From Candidatus Sungiibacteriota bacterium (GTDB taxonomy: Bacteria; Patescibacteriota; Minisyncoccia; Sungbacterales; HO2-52-23), in assembly GCA_016181585.1 (NCBI GenBank), contig JACOYX010000005.1:1-34324 (forward strand): a stretch of 34,324 nt of DNA. The letters run 5' to 3'. A program made the translations under genes and the position numbers. A model generated the notes under the pieces. That model was not told the DNA's origin. It made no database searches and saw only the letters and a list, made by a program, of their open reading frames with translations. This document shows, in pieces, positions 15,423 through 22,788 of this stretch. Position 1 is the first letter of the stretch. Each line of letters begins with the position of its first letter.

Positions 15423-15449
15423 GAGGCACAACGTGCCTCTTTTATTTTT
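15423..15449 (+). terminator. Rho-independent terminator
   Basis: GAGGCAC and GTGCCTC form a 7-base stem with a 3-base loop followed by TTTTATTTTT, five bases after the hydrolase stop. Confidence 0.88.
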
Positions 15450-15489
15450 CTCGGAAACAGGTTACTTTAAATCTATTATTCGCGTTTTA

Positions 15490-16470
15490 ATGATTACAAT
15501 GAAATCAAAGCATAAGATAGCGCTTATTACCGGAATCACCGGGCAGGACGGTTCGTATCTTGCCGAGTTTTTATTGGAAAAAGGATATAAGGTGTACGGC
15601 CTTGAGAGAAGGTCGAGTTCGAAAAATCGGCACAATATCGAACATATTGCCGACAAAATTAAATTTGTTTCTGGAGATCTTTTGGACGAAGCATCGCTGG
15701 TGCATGCGCTTCGCGAGGTACGTCCTGATGAGGTATATAATCTTGCCTCGCAATCCTTTGTGGGGGAATCATGGAAACAGCCCGTGTATACGGGGGAGGT
15801 GACAGGGCTTGGCGCTATTCGTATACTTGAAGCGGTGCGGCAGGTGAACCCGAAAATTAAATTTTACCAAGCATCGAGTTCGGAGATGTTCGGCGCTACC
15901 CGAGAAGCGCCGCAAAACGAAAATACTCCTTTTTATCCGCGAAGCCCGTATGCGGTGGCAAAGCTTGCCGCGCATTGGATTACGGTAAACTATCGCGAAT
16001 CGTACGGCATGTTTGCGGTGTCGGGTATTTTATTCAACCACGAATCGCCGCGGCGCGGCCATGAGTTTGTGACGCGGAAAATTACCAATGGCGTGGCGCG
16101 AATCAAAACGGGGCGCGCAAAGGAGTTGCGGCTCGGCACGCTTTCTGCCAAGCGTGATTGGGGATTTGCGGGTGATTATGTGGAGGCGATGTGGAAAATG
16201 CTCCAGCAAAAAAAACCGAAGGATTATGTTATAGGAACAGGAAAAACGCATAGCGTGGAGGATTTTGTGAAAGCGGCGTTTTCCCATGCGGGGCTTGATT
16301 GGAGAAAATTTGTGAAAATTGATAAGCAATTTGTGCGTCCTGCAGAAGTGAATCATTTGTGGGCCGATTCTTCGCGTGCAAAAAAAGAATTGGGATGGAC
16401 GGCGAAGGCGGATTTCAATGGCTTGGTGAAAATGATGGTAGATGCGGATCTTAAACAGTATCAAGACTGA
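15490..16470 (+). CDS. gmd: GDP-mannose 4,6-dehydratase
   Basis: The enzyme turns GDP-D-mannose into GDP-4-keto-6-deoxy-D-mannose, precursor of fucose, rhamnose, perosamine and related sugars. I start it at the ATG at 15490 (15499 is also possible), giving 326 residues; the track's 15433 start lies in the preceding terminator. The extended-SDR NAD(P) site is [20 protein letters not shown] (residues 13-32), with the Gmd-typical [11 protein letters not shown] loop. Catalytic residues are Ser131/Glu132 (SSSEMFG), Tyr154 and Lys158 (SPYAVAK). [17 protein letters not shown] and [20 protein letters not shown] are near-diagnostic for Gmd. No reductase or epimerase completing a specific sugar is in the window. 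The next GT4 starts 3 bases later. Confidence 0.93.
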   Translation: MITMKSKHKIALITGITGQDGSYLAEFLLEKGYKVYGLERRSSSKNRHNIEHIADKIKFVSGDLLDEASLVHALREVRPDEVYNLASQSFVGESWKQPVYTGEVTGLGAIRILEAVRQVNPKIKFYQASSSEMFGATREAPQNENTPFYPRSPYAVAKLAAHWITVNYRESYGMFAVSGILFNHESPRRGHEFVTRKITNGVARIKTGRAKELRLGTLSAKRDWGFAGDYVEAMWKMLQQKKPKDYVIGTGKTHSVEDFVKAAFSHAGLDWRKFVKIDKQFVRPAEVNHLWADSSRAKKELGWTAKADFNGLVKMMVDADLKQYQD

Positions 16471-16473
16471 AGA

Positions 16474-17721
16474 ATGAATATTGCAATCATACATTCCCGG
16501 CTGAATTCAAAAGGTGGAACACAGAGGCATGTGCTTGCCATGGCTTGCGCTTTGCAGGATCTCGGGCATCGTGTCACCGTATATGCGATGGCGTATGATC
16601 GGGAGAAGTGCTATCCATCGCTTCTTTCACAGCTAAAGATCGTGTCGCTCGCGGGATACGATACAGAGGCGCAGAAAGTAAACCTGCCTTTTTTAAAATT
16701 TTTAAACTATTTTCTTTATTCGCGCAATGAGACGCGCGAGGCGGCGCGCCTTGCTAAAATGATCGAGAGCGGCACAGAGATTCTTTGTCCTTTTGATCGT
16801 CTTGCATATCGAACAGCCGTTTATTATAAAAAGAATATTCGTGCCATATGTTCGATTGCGATCATGGATGATATTTATTTGCGGGTATGGGCGGAGTGGC
16901 GCAAAAGCCAGTTTGATCCGCAGTATGTTCTTCCGTTGAGGAGGAAGTTTTTTTATAAAATCATAGATTGGTACGAATCGCGAAAATATATTTTGCCTCA
17001 CGAACGTTTTGTCGTGTTGGACACGCGGACAATGGAGTGGGCGAAGAAGTTTTTTAAAAAGGATGCGGATATCGTGCGAAATGGACTTGATTTGCAGGGT
17101 TTTCCTTTTTTCGAACATTCTCTGCGGCAGGAAAAACATGTGTGTCTTTTAAGCACAGGAATTTTTTTTCTGCATCGGCGCTATGAAGATATACTTCATG
17201 CAGTAAAGATATTGCGAAGCGAAGGCATTGATGCGGAATTGGCGCTCGTTGGCGGGTATTCAGGGGAACATCGGCGATATTACGAAGCATTGAAAAAACT
17301 CGCGGAAGAGCTTGGTATTGGCCCGCGTGTTTTTTTTCTTGGCAATGTGTCGGATGCGGAACTTTTGGAACAATATAAAAAGGGCGATATATATATTTCT
17401 GCAAATCATCTGCAAAGCTGGGGATTGGCGCCTTTTGAGGCAATGGCATCCGGCATGCCGACCATTATTTCCAACAGCACCGGAGCCGCCGAGGTTCTTA
17501 CAGATCGGGTGAATGCATTGCTTATTCCTTCGAAGTCTCCGGAACACATTGCTAGTGCCGTGAGGGAGCTTCTTGAAAAACCGGAGCTTTATGCGGCGCT
17601 CGCCCGATCGGGGCGAAAACTGGTCGAAACTGAAATTACATGGCAGAATACCGCGAGGGGATTAGAAAGAATTATGAATAATGAATCACGAATCATGAAT
17701 GAATCTTTTCATAATTCATGA
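16474..17721 (+). CDS. GT4 family glycosyltransferase with repeat-derived C-terminus
   Basis: The 415-residue protein opens MNIAIIHSRLNSKGGTQRHV, the classic GT4 GGTQRH loop. It has an N-terminal acceptor domain with an insert containing several aromatic residues (about 130-185), then RYEDILHAVKILRSEG, ALVGGYSGEHRRYYEALKKL, VFFLGNVSDAELLEQY, and a donor motif NHLQSWGLAPFEAMASG, in which the usual first Glu of EX7E is Ser-Trp, as in several GT4 subfamilies. The last 18 residues (RIMNNESRIMNESFHNS) are encoded by AATCATGA-type repeats and are probably not functional. It follows gmd by 3 bases; the next methyltransferase starts 11 bases after its stop, within the same repeat region. Confidence 0.88.
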   Translation: MNIAIIHSRLNSKGGTQRHVLAMACALQDLGHRVTVYAMAYDREKCYPSLLSQLKIVSLAGYDTEAQKVNLPFLKFLNYFLYSRNETREAARLAKMIESGTEILCPFDRLAYRTAVYYKKNIRAICSIAIMDDIYLRVWAEWRKSQFDPQYVLPLRRKFFYKIIDWYESRKYILPHERFVVLDTRTMEWAKKFFKKDADIVRNGLDLQGFPFFEHSLRQEKHVCLLSTGIFFLHRRYEDILHAVKILRSEGIDAELALVGGYSGEHRRYYEALKKLAEELGIGPRVFFLGNVSDAELLEQYKKGDIYISANHLQSWGLAPFEAMASGMPTIISNSTGAAEVLTDRVNALLIPSKSPEHIASAVRELLEKPELYAALARSGRKLVETEITWQNTARGLERIMNNESRIMNESFHNS

Positions 17722-17724
17722 TTC
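17675..17724. repeat. GAATCATGAAT repeat cluster with 11-base hairpin
   Basis: AATAATGAATCACGAATCATGAAT contains the same units as the intragenic repeats. GAATCATGAAT (17690-17700) and ATTCATGATTC (17714-17724) form a perfect inverted repeat with a 13-base loop. The GT4 stop codon lies in the right arm. Confidence 0.8.
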
Positions 17725-17731
17725 AATATAT

Positions 17732-18466
17732 ATGGCACTCAACCAAATGAACGAAGAATTTAATGACGCATTTCAGACCTATTTTCCGCCGCAAAACCGC
17801 GTGCAGAAAATTCTTTATGGCGGTTTTACTTCCTTTATTTTAAAAAGCATCAAGCTTCACCGAAAGCTTTTTGGCGGAAAACTCGCGGTCAACGAGCGGG
17901 TGATTGAATATCCGTATATTTTCCAGCGCATAAAATCAGGCGCTCGGGTGCTCGACATAGGCTGTGTTTCTTCGCGGCTTACAATAGAGCTTGCAAGTTT
18001 GGGGCATGAAGTGCACGGGGTGGATGTGCAGGGCTATCCTTTCCGGCACATCAATTTTCATTTTCATAAAGAAGATATTTTCCGGTGGAATCCGGCAATT
18101 TCGTTTGATAGTATTGTACTTATTTCCACTATTGAGCATTTTGGCCTCGGGGGATATGGAGATTCGGTGGTCGAGGATCCGGACAAGCGCGCTATCGAGC
18201 GCATTGCGAAGTGGCTGAAACCCGGCGGCCAGATGCTTATTACCACTCCCTTTGGAAAGCCGGGACAGACATCGAAGCATAGGATTTATGACCGTGCGCG
18301 TCTGAAGCTGGTTTTTCCAGACGATAAGTTTATTTGGAAAGACGAGCGATACTTTCAGCGTATTGACGGCAGTTGGATGCCTTCTTCCGAAGAAAAATTG
18401 CGCCAAATAGAGTCGCGCTCATATCCGGTAAATGGGGTAGTGTTTTTGGATCTTGAGAAAAAATGA
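17732..18466 (+). CDS. Class I SAM-dependent methyltransferase
   Basis: The track ORF begins at 17699 inside the repeat hairpin; I place the start at the ATG at 17732 (MALNQMNEEFNDAFQTYF), giving 244 residues. Motif I is ARVLDIGCVSSRLTIELASLG, the acidic end of beta 2 is GVDVQGYPF, motif IV is DSIVLISTIEHFG, and LKPGGQMLITTPFG is the usual post-motif strand. These mark a Methyltransf_11/25-like enzyme acting on a small molecule or sugar. The GCVSS variant replaces the common GCGxG, so Gly density at the SAM loop is reduced but compatible. The stop overlaps the next gene start (ATGATG), coupling it to the long transferase that follows. Confidence 0.85.
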   Translation: MALNQMNEEFNDAFQTYFPPQNRVQKILYGGFTSFILKSIKLHRKLFGGKLAVNERVIEYPYIFQRIKSGARVLDIGCVSSRLTIELASLGHEVHGVDVQGYPFRHINFHFHKEDIFRWNPAISFDSIVLISTIEHFGLGGYGDSVVEDPDKRAIERIAKWLKPGGQMLITTPFGKPGQTSKHRIYDRARLKLVFPDDKFIWKDERYFQRIDGSWMPSSEEKLRQIESRSYPVNGVVFLDLEKK

Positions 18467-19905
18467 TGCATAAAACACTTTTCATCACCATGACTTCGAA
18501 TATGGTTTTCCGGAATCTTTTCTTTTTTCCGGGAAGCGTGTTTGATCGTCTTTGCCAGGAATTGAAAAGAAGCCCCGATCTTCGGATCGTGGTGATTTTA
18601 AATAAAAAGGATTTAGAAAAATATTCAGTATTTTTTAAAGATGTGCTGGGAGAGCGATGTGTTATGATTCCCGCCGCCGTGCCGTATCCTAAAAATTTTC
18701 TGGAGAAGGCGTTTAATTTCTTTTATTCATATTTTATTTATACCGGCACTACAAAAACGCTAGCGACTGTCGGTATGCGTCTCGATGAGCCCCCGGCCGG
18801 CGGCAGGTTTAAAAAATATCTGGCTCCTTTGAAGATGGGTATTGCAAAAACATTCGGCCGTTCGCGCTTTATGCGCGAAAAAGCGGTACCCGCGCTCTAT
18901 CACCGGATTTTTAAAGGGAGGCAATTTGCATCTCTTTTCGACCAATATCAGCCGTCTGTTGTGTTCGCTTCCCATGTTTTTGGGCGCATCGATACCGAGC
19001 TCCTTGCCGAAGCAAAAAGGCGCGGAGTAAAAACTATGGGAATGGTGTCCTGCTGGGATCATTTCGATAAATATTATTTGCCGTTTAAGGTGGATACATT
19101 GCTTGCACAAAGCGATCAGGTGAAGGATTTTGCAGTAAAGTATCAAGGATATAGTTCTCGCAATATCGTACTCACCGGCCATCCTTATTTCGACTTTATG
19201 GTAGATAAAAAATATGCGGCGGCACGAAGCGATACTCTTGCCATGCTCGGCATCCCCGAACATTCAAAATATATTCTCTATGTATCCGGAAGCGCCTATT
19301 GCCAGGACGAGCCGGAAATCATTGAGGAGATTTTAAACTGGATGAATGAGAATCGGTTCGGTACTGATGTGCGGCTGGTTATCCGGCCGTATCAGGGTGG
19401 ACGCGGGAAGGATAAGGAATTCGATAAGCAAAAATACGATCGCTTCGAATCGCATCCGCGAGTGGTATTTTTCCGCCGCGAGCTTTGGAGTGATTTACAG
19501 CGAAGTGTGGATTTTGCCAATATCTTGCGCCACTCTCATGGCGTGCTCGCGGTCTATAGCACAATGACACTCGAGGCCGCGGTTATGGATGCGCCCCTGG
19601 TCGGCGTTGCGTTCGACGGGCGTCATATCCGGCCGTTTAACCGTTCTATCAAGCGATTTGCCCTGCGTGAGCACTTCAAAGATGTCTTTCAAAGCGGTGC
19701 TGTGGCGATGGCGCATGATTTTGACGAGCTTTTTCATATAATCCAGGAATATTTAGGTAATCCCAAAAAAGATCAGGAGGCGCGGGAGCGCTTGCGAAAG
19801 CGCATGTGCTATACGCTTGATGGGAATATTTCGGAAAGAATGGCGAAAACGATTTTAAATTCACTAGACCTACTGCGTAAAGATTTTCGTAACGAAATTT
19901 CTTAA
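18463..19905 (+). CDS. Long GT-B-like transferase, paralog 1 (glycerophosphotransferase-like)
   Basis: The 480-residue product is the first of four paralogs in the window. Shared landmarks: an N-terminal beta strand plus FRNLFFFPGSVFDRL, a central block GVKTMGMVSCWDHFDKYYLP (the family form is a W-D-N/H motif), a Q-S/T-x-x-x-K strand, GHPYFD, and a C-terminal VYSTMTLEAAVMDAPLVGVA that resembles the DYSS...D...P block of CDP-glycerol glycerophosphotransferases. A GT-B fold acting on a glycan or polyol phosphate is therefore the best guess; the substrate is unknown. The last ~13 residues (DLLRKDFRNEIS) and the stop codon come from the inserted element at 19865. Paralogs end at about the position where the element begins, so activity is probably kept. 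Confidence 0.75.
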   Translation: MMHKTLFITMTSNMVFRNLFFFPGSVFDRLCQELKRSPDLRIVVILNKKDLEKYSVFFKDVLGERCVMIPAAVPYPKNFLEKAFNFFYSYFIYTGTTKTLATVGMRLDEPPAGGRFKKYLAPLKMGIAKTFGRSRFMREKAVPALYHRIFKGRQFASLFDQYQPSVVFASHVFGRIDTELLAEAKRRGVKTMGMVSCWDHFDKYYLPFKVDTLLAQSDQVKDFAVKYQGYSSRNIVLTGHPYFDFMVDKKYAAARSDTLAMLGIPEHSKYILYVSGSAYCQDEPEIIEEILNWMNENRFGTDVRLVIRPYQGGRGKDKEFDKQKYDRFESHPRVVFFRRELWSDLQRSVDFANILRHSHGVLAVYSTMTLEAAVMDAPLVGVAFDGRHIRPFNRSIKRFALREHFKDVFQSGAVAMAHDFDELFHIIQEYLGNPKKDQEARERLRKRMCYTLDGNISERMAKTILNSLDLLRKDFRNEIS

Positions 19906-19991
19906 TTTAGAGACAAAATCGTTGAATAAATTTCGAGGCCTATCGGCTTAGATAAGTCAAGAAGTAGAAGTATCTTTGCGCAGTAGGTCTA
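19865..19991. mobile_element. MITE-like element, internally deleted copy (127 bp)
   Basis: The terminal inverted repeat TAGACCTACTGCG...CGCAGTAGGTCTA is perfect over the outer 13 bases. The first ~95 bases are almost identical to the 24958 and 34233 copies, but about 36 bases between AAGAA and GTAGAAGT are missing. The left end is translated as the tail of the upstream transferase gene. There is no internal ORF of its own and no obvious target duplication beyond a TA at each end. Confidence 0.85.
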
Positions 19992-20007
19992 ATGTCTTAA
20001 ATAAACT

Positions 20008-21144
20008 ATGCGCGCGCGCTTCAGAAATTTAATACTTTTCTTTTTGTGTCTCACCTATTTTTTTGTACGTGGAAACGGAAGAAAGGATGCAAAAAACCCT
20101 AAGAAAATATTGGTGGCTCAGCTTGCAAAACTTGGCGATATGGTATGCGCGACGCCGATGTTTCGCGCGGTAAAAAAACAATATCCGCAATGCGAAGTGT
20201 ATATATTGGGAGACAGAGTAAACCGCGAACTGTTGGCTGGAAATCGCGATGTGGACGGATATATAGTTTATGAAAAAGAATTTTGGAAAACGCGCCGCGA
20301 GGTTAAGCAAGAAAAATTTGATGCAGTATTGCTTACCGGCCCTTCACCGGAAATTTTAGCGCTTCTTTTCCTTTCCGGTATTCCGTTGGTCGTTGCCCCA
20401 AAAATAGAAAACGGTTTCTCGCCGCAGGAGACGAGAGTGTATAAACTTTTACTGAAGTTTGTTACTGCAATTTCGCATCGAATGGGGTTTTATGCCGCAA
20501 GAGAATATCTCCGGCTTTTAGAGCCGGTCGGAATTGTGTCCGATGGCACTTCAAAATATCTAAACTATTCAGAAGATTCAAGAAAAAAAGTTGCGGAGTT
20601 TTTGGCGGCGCATAATCTTGATAGTGCAAAAGATTTTTTAGTAGGTATTTTCCCCTCTACGGGATATGAGATAAAACGTTGGCCGGCGGAGCGGTTTGCC
20701 GAAGTTGCCGATTATATGATTGAAAAATATAATGCGGCGGTGGTGGTGCCGGGAAGCGAAGGGGATCGAACGCAGTGCGAAGAGATGGTTGCGCACATGC
20801 GGCACAGAGAAAAAGTAGTCTCTGCAGTAGGGAAATTTTCGGTGGACGAATTGAAAGCGTTGGTTGCGCGGATGAAGCTTTTTATCAGTGTTGATACGGG
20901 GCCGATTTATATTGCCGAGGCCTTTGGCGTACCGACCGTTGATATTGTGGGACCCATGGATGACCGCGAACAGCCGCCAATAGGCGAAAAACACAAAGTG
21001 GTGAAAGTTGCGCGCAAAGAACCCCAGCTTCATGTTATGAATACAAGCGTGTTTGATTATAACGAGGCGGTACGGCAGAGAGACGGGATTACGGTGGAGA
21101 TGGTATGCGAGGTTATTGATACATTAATTGGTGCCCCAAATTAA
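20008..21144 (+). CDS. GT9 family glycosyltransferase, heptosyltransferase-like
   Basis: The 378-residue protein matches the ADP-heptose:LPS heptosyltransferase family (GT9, GT-B fold). Landmarks are ILVAQLAKLGDMVCATPMFRAVKKQYP (in pieces: LAKLGDMV, TPMFRAVK), FDAVLLTGPSPE, GIFPSTGYEIKRWPAERFAEV, the donor-binding VPGSEGDRTQCEEM, and the C-terminal SVDTGPIYIAEAFGVPTVDIVGP, where family members bind the nucleotide. An N-terminal hydrophobic stretch (LILFFLCLTYFF, about 8-19) suggests membrane contact. With gmhA, hldA, hldC and hldD in the same window, ADP-heptose is the likely donor. The gene follows the 19865 element with only 16 bases between, so it probably depends on a promoter in or before that element. 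Confidence 0.88.
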   Translation: MRARFRNLILFFLCLTYFFVRGNGRKDAKNPKKILVAQLAKLGDMVCATPMFRAVKKQYPQCEVYILGDRVNRELLAGNRDVDGYIVYEKEFWKTRREVKQEKFDAVLLTGPSPEILALLFLSGIPLVVAPKIENGFSPQETRVYKLLLKFVTAISHRMGFYAAREYLRLLEPVGIVSDGTSKYLNYSEDSRKKVAEFLAAHNLDSAKDFLVGIFPSTGYEIKRWPAERFAEVADYMIEKYNAAVVVPGSEGDRTQCEEMVAHMRHREKVVSAVGKFSVDELKALVARMKLFISVDTGPIYIAEAFGVPTVDIVGPMDDREQPPIGEKHKVVKVARKEPQLHVMNTSVFDYNEAVRQRDGITVEMVCEVIDTLIGAPN

Positions 21145-21193
21145 TATAATTATTACAAATTAATTAATTTGACTAATCGTAGAGAAACAATAA

Positions 21194-21229
21194 TCCAGCA
21201 AATATGCGCGATCGCGCATATTTGCTGGA
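21194..21229. repeat. Perfect 36-bp palindrome with GCGATCGC core
   Basis: TCCAGCAAATATGCGC and its exact complement flank the GATC centre. The arms are almost the same as the 14151 terminator. It lies 50 bases after the GT9 stop, with no T-run, in a 245-base gap (21145-21389) that otherwise holds AT-rich sequence and no ORF worth calling. It may act as a terminator or a protein-binding site. Confidence 0.9.
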
Positions 21230-21389
21230 ATTGCTTGGAGAAGGCATGGGTATGAAGAGTTTATTTGAAGAAACCATGCGATATTGAGTGTGTGATGTAT
21301 TAGCAATGTGTTGGTATTATGTCGGCGTTGCAAAGGGTATTTAATCAGGGGAATTTGTAAATGATTTTATGAAATGGTAGAAAATAGAT

Positions 21390-22373
21390 ATGAGCGAATC
21401 TAATATAAAAAAAATCATCATCACCGGAGCTGCGGGATTTATCGGTACTAATGTTGCAAAACACCTTTCGGAGAAAGGGTATTCTGTTGTTGCGGTTGAT
21501 TATTTAAAGGATAGTGATGAAGTAAAAAAGAAAAATCTTGAGGCATTTAAATATGAAAAATATTACGATCGGGATGAATTTTTGGAATTGGTGAAAAGAG
21601 ATGCTTTGCCGCCGGTGGAGGCGATAGTTCATTTGGGGGCGGATACGAACACGCAAGAAACTGATACGGAATATCTTTTGAAAAATAATACCGAATATAC
21701 AAAGGAGCTCTTCTTATATTGCGTTCGAAATAACGTGCGGTTTTTGTATGCTTCGTCTGCCGCAACATATGGTGACGGATCAAAAGGTTATTCTGATAAT
21801 GAGCGCAATCTTAAGCCGTTAAATCCCTATGGCCTTTCTAAGCATCTTTTCGACGAGTGGTGTTTGGAGCAAACAAAAAAACCGCCGCAATGGGCTGGGT
21901 TTAAGTTTTTTAATGTATGCGGGCCGCATGAGGAGCATAAAGGCACTATGGCTTCGGTTGTGTATAAAGGATTTCATGAAATTCAAAAAACGGAAACCCT
22001 AAAATTATTTAAATCATACCGCAATGGGTATAACAACGGCAAACAAAAGCGGGATTTTATATTCGTCGCAGATATTGCGAGCGTCATTTTATTTTTTCTG
22101 GACCATCCGGAAAAGACAGGAATTTTTAATGTGGGTACGGGACAAGCGCGGACGTTTCTTGATTTGGGACATGCGTTGTTTAAGGCACTTGGCAAGAAAC
22201 CAAATATAGAATTTATCGATATGCCGGAGGGATTGAAAGACCAATATCAATATTTCACTGAAGCGGATATAGGAAAACTGCGAAGTGCCGGCTACACCAA
22301 AGAATTTACTTCGCTTGAGGAAGGGGTGAGAAAATATGTAGTGTGGTTGAAAAATAAAAACACCATCGCTTGA
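21390..22373 (+). CDS. hldD: ADP-L-glycero-D-manno-heptose 6-epimerase
   Basis: The 327-residue extended-SDR enzyme inverts C6 of ADP-D-glycero-D-manno-heptose. The NAD(P) site is ITGAAGFIGTNV (11-22). The epimerase-specific substrate blocks match E. coli HldD closely: VEAIVHLGADTNTQETDTEY, LLKNNTEYTKELFLYC, YASSAATYGDG, NVCGPHEEHKGTMASV and DMPEGLKDQYQYFTEADI. The catalytic Tyr147 and Lys151 lie in YGLSK. Its presence favours the ADP rather than GDP branch for the gmhA-hldA-hldC operon, although it stands 8.5 kb away as a single gene. The start is the ATG at 21390; no Shine-Dalgarno is seen. The stop codon falls in the loop of the hairpin at 22351. Confidence 0.93.
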   Translation: MSESNIKKIIITGAAGFIGTNVAKHLSEKGYSVVAVDYLKDSDEVKKKNLEAFKYEKYYDRDEFLELVKRDALPPVEAIVHLGADTNTQETDTEYLLKNNTEYTKELFLYCVRNNVRFLYASSAATYGDGSKGYSDNERNLKPLNPYGLSKHLFDEWCLEQTKKPPQWAGFKFFNVCGPHEEHKGTMASVVYKGFHEIQKTETLKLFKSYRNGYNNGKQKRDFIFVADIASVILFFLDHPEKTGIFNVGTGQARTFLDLGHALFKALGKKPNIEFIDMPEGLKDQYQYFTEADIGKLRSAGYTKEFTSLEEGVRKYVVWLKNKNTIA

Positions 22374-22379
22374 TGGTGT
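22351..22379 (-). terminator. Terminator for the minus-strand ASCH-like gene (shared hairpin)
   Basis: ACACCATC and GATGGTGT form an 8-base stem with a GCTT loop. On the minus strand the stem is followed by TTTTTATTTTT, giving a proper terminator for the 22385 gene; on the plus strand it overlaps the hldD stop codon. Confidence 0.8.
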
Positions 22380-22384
22380 GAATG

Positions 22385-22702
22385 TTATAGAGTAAATAAA
22401 ATAACGGTAACGGGACTGTCCTCGGTGAAATCCGAATATACTCGTTTCATTTCAGCAAGGAGTCCTGCAAGACTGCGGCAGGAAGGATCATGCTCATTTG
22501 CAAGTAACCTTTCCGGAATAAGGTGGGCTGCATAAAGTGCTCGCATGACAACAGTACCTTTAGTAATTACTTCGTCCTTGCCGGTTTCTTTAATCAGGAG
22601 TTCATCTCCGATATTTACTTTCATCCACTTATCGCCGTTGCGCACAGTCACATTTAATCCCTCGTTAAAAACCGGATTTTTAAAAAGTAATTCGTGCAGC
22701 AT
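22385..22702 (-). CDS. Small ASCH/PUA-like protein
   Basis: The 105-residue product opens MLHELLFKNPVFNEGLNVTV and contains VRNGDKWMKVNIGDELLI followed by TKGTVVMRALYA, a pattern typical of ASCH domains (PUA-like RNA- or nucleotide-binding beta barrels), where a G-D-K-W-x-K-x-x-x-G-D strand pair leads. The C-terminal half has LLAEMKRVYSDF and a final beta strand. It is real rather than a shadow: the minus strand has GAGAGGTG four bases before the ATG, a promoter candidate further up and a terminator just after the stop. ASCH proteins are linked to RNA binding or nucleoside hydrolysis; the specific role is unknown, and a link to the glycan genes is not evident. Confidence 0.75.
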   Translation of the reverse strand: MLHELLFKNPVFNEGLNVTVRNGDKWMKVNIGDELLIKETGKDEVITKGTVVMRALYAAHLIPERLLANEHDPSCRSLAGLLAEMKRVYSDFTEDSPVTVILFTL

Positions 22703-22737
22703 TCTTCACCTCTCGAAAAATAAAAAGGACCGATGTA

Positions 22738-22767
22738 ATTTTATCAAAGCTTTGACGCTTGCCACAA
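22738..22767 (-). promoter_or_regulatory. Promoter candidate for the ASCH-like gene
   Basis: On the minus strand TTGTGG and TAAAAT are 18 bases apart, about 35 bases upstream of the ATG at 22702, which leaves room for the Shine-Dalgarno GAGAGG. Confidence 0.5.
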
Positions 22768-22780
22768 TGAGTACTAATAT
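22752..22780 (+). promoter_or_regulatory. Promoter of the 22789 methyltransferase (leaderless type)
   Basis: TTGACG and TAATAT are exactly 17 bases apart, and the -10 ends 8 bases before the ATG at 22789, so the transcript would begin at or within a base or two of the start codon. It overlaps the divergent promoter of the ASCH-like gene. Confidence 0.65.
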
Positions 22781-22788
22781 GGTTTTGT

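Noticed and set aside
4435-17724. Recurring AATCATGA units considered as a CRISPR or direct-repeat array
   Set aside because: Units are 7-11 bases, adjacent or kilobases apart, and mostly inside coding frames; there are no regular spacers.
17699-17731. Upstream start of the 17732 methyltransferase giving MNLFIIHDSIY
   Set aside because: These 11 codons are the repeat hairpin; the protein-like sequence begins at the ATG at 17732.
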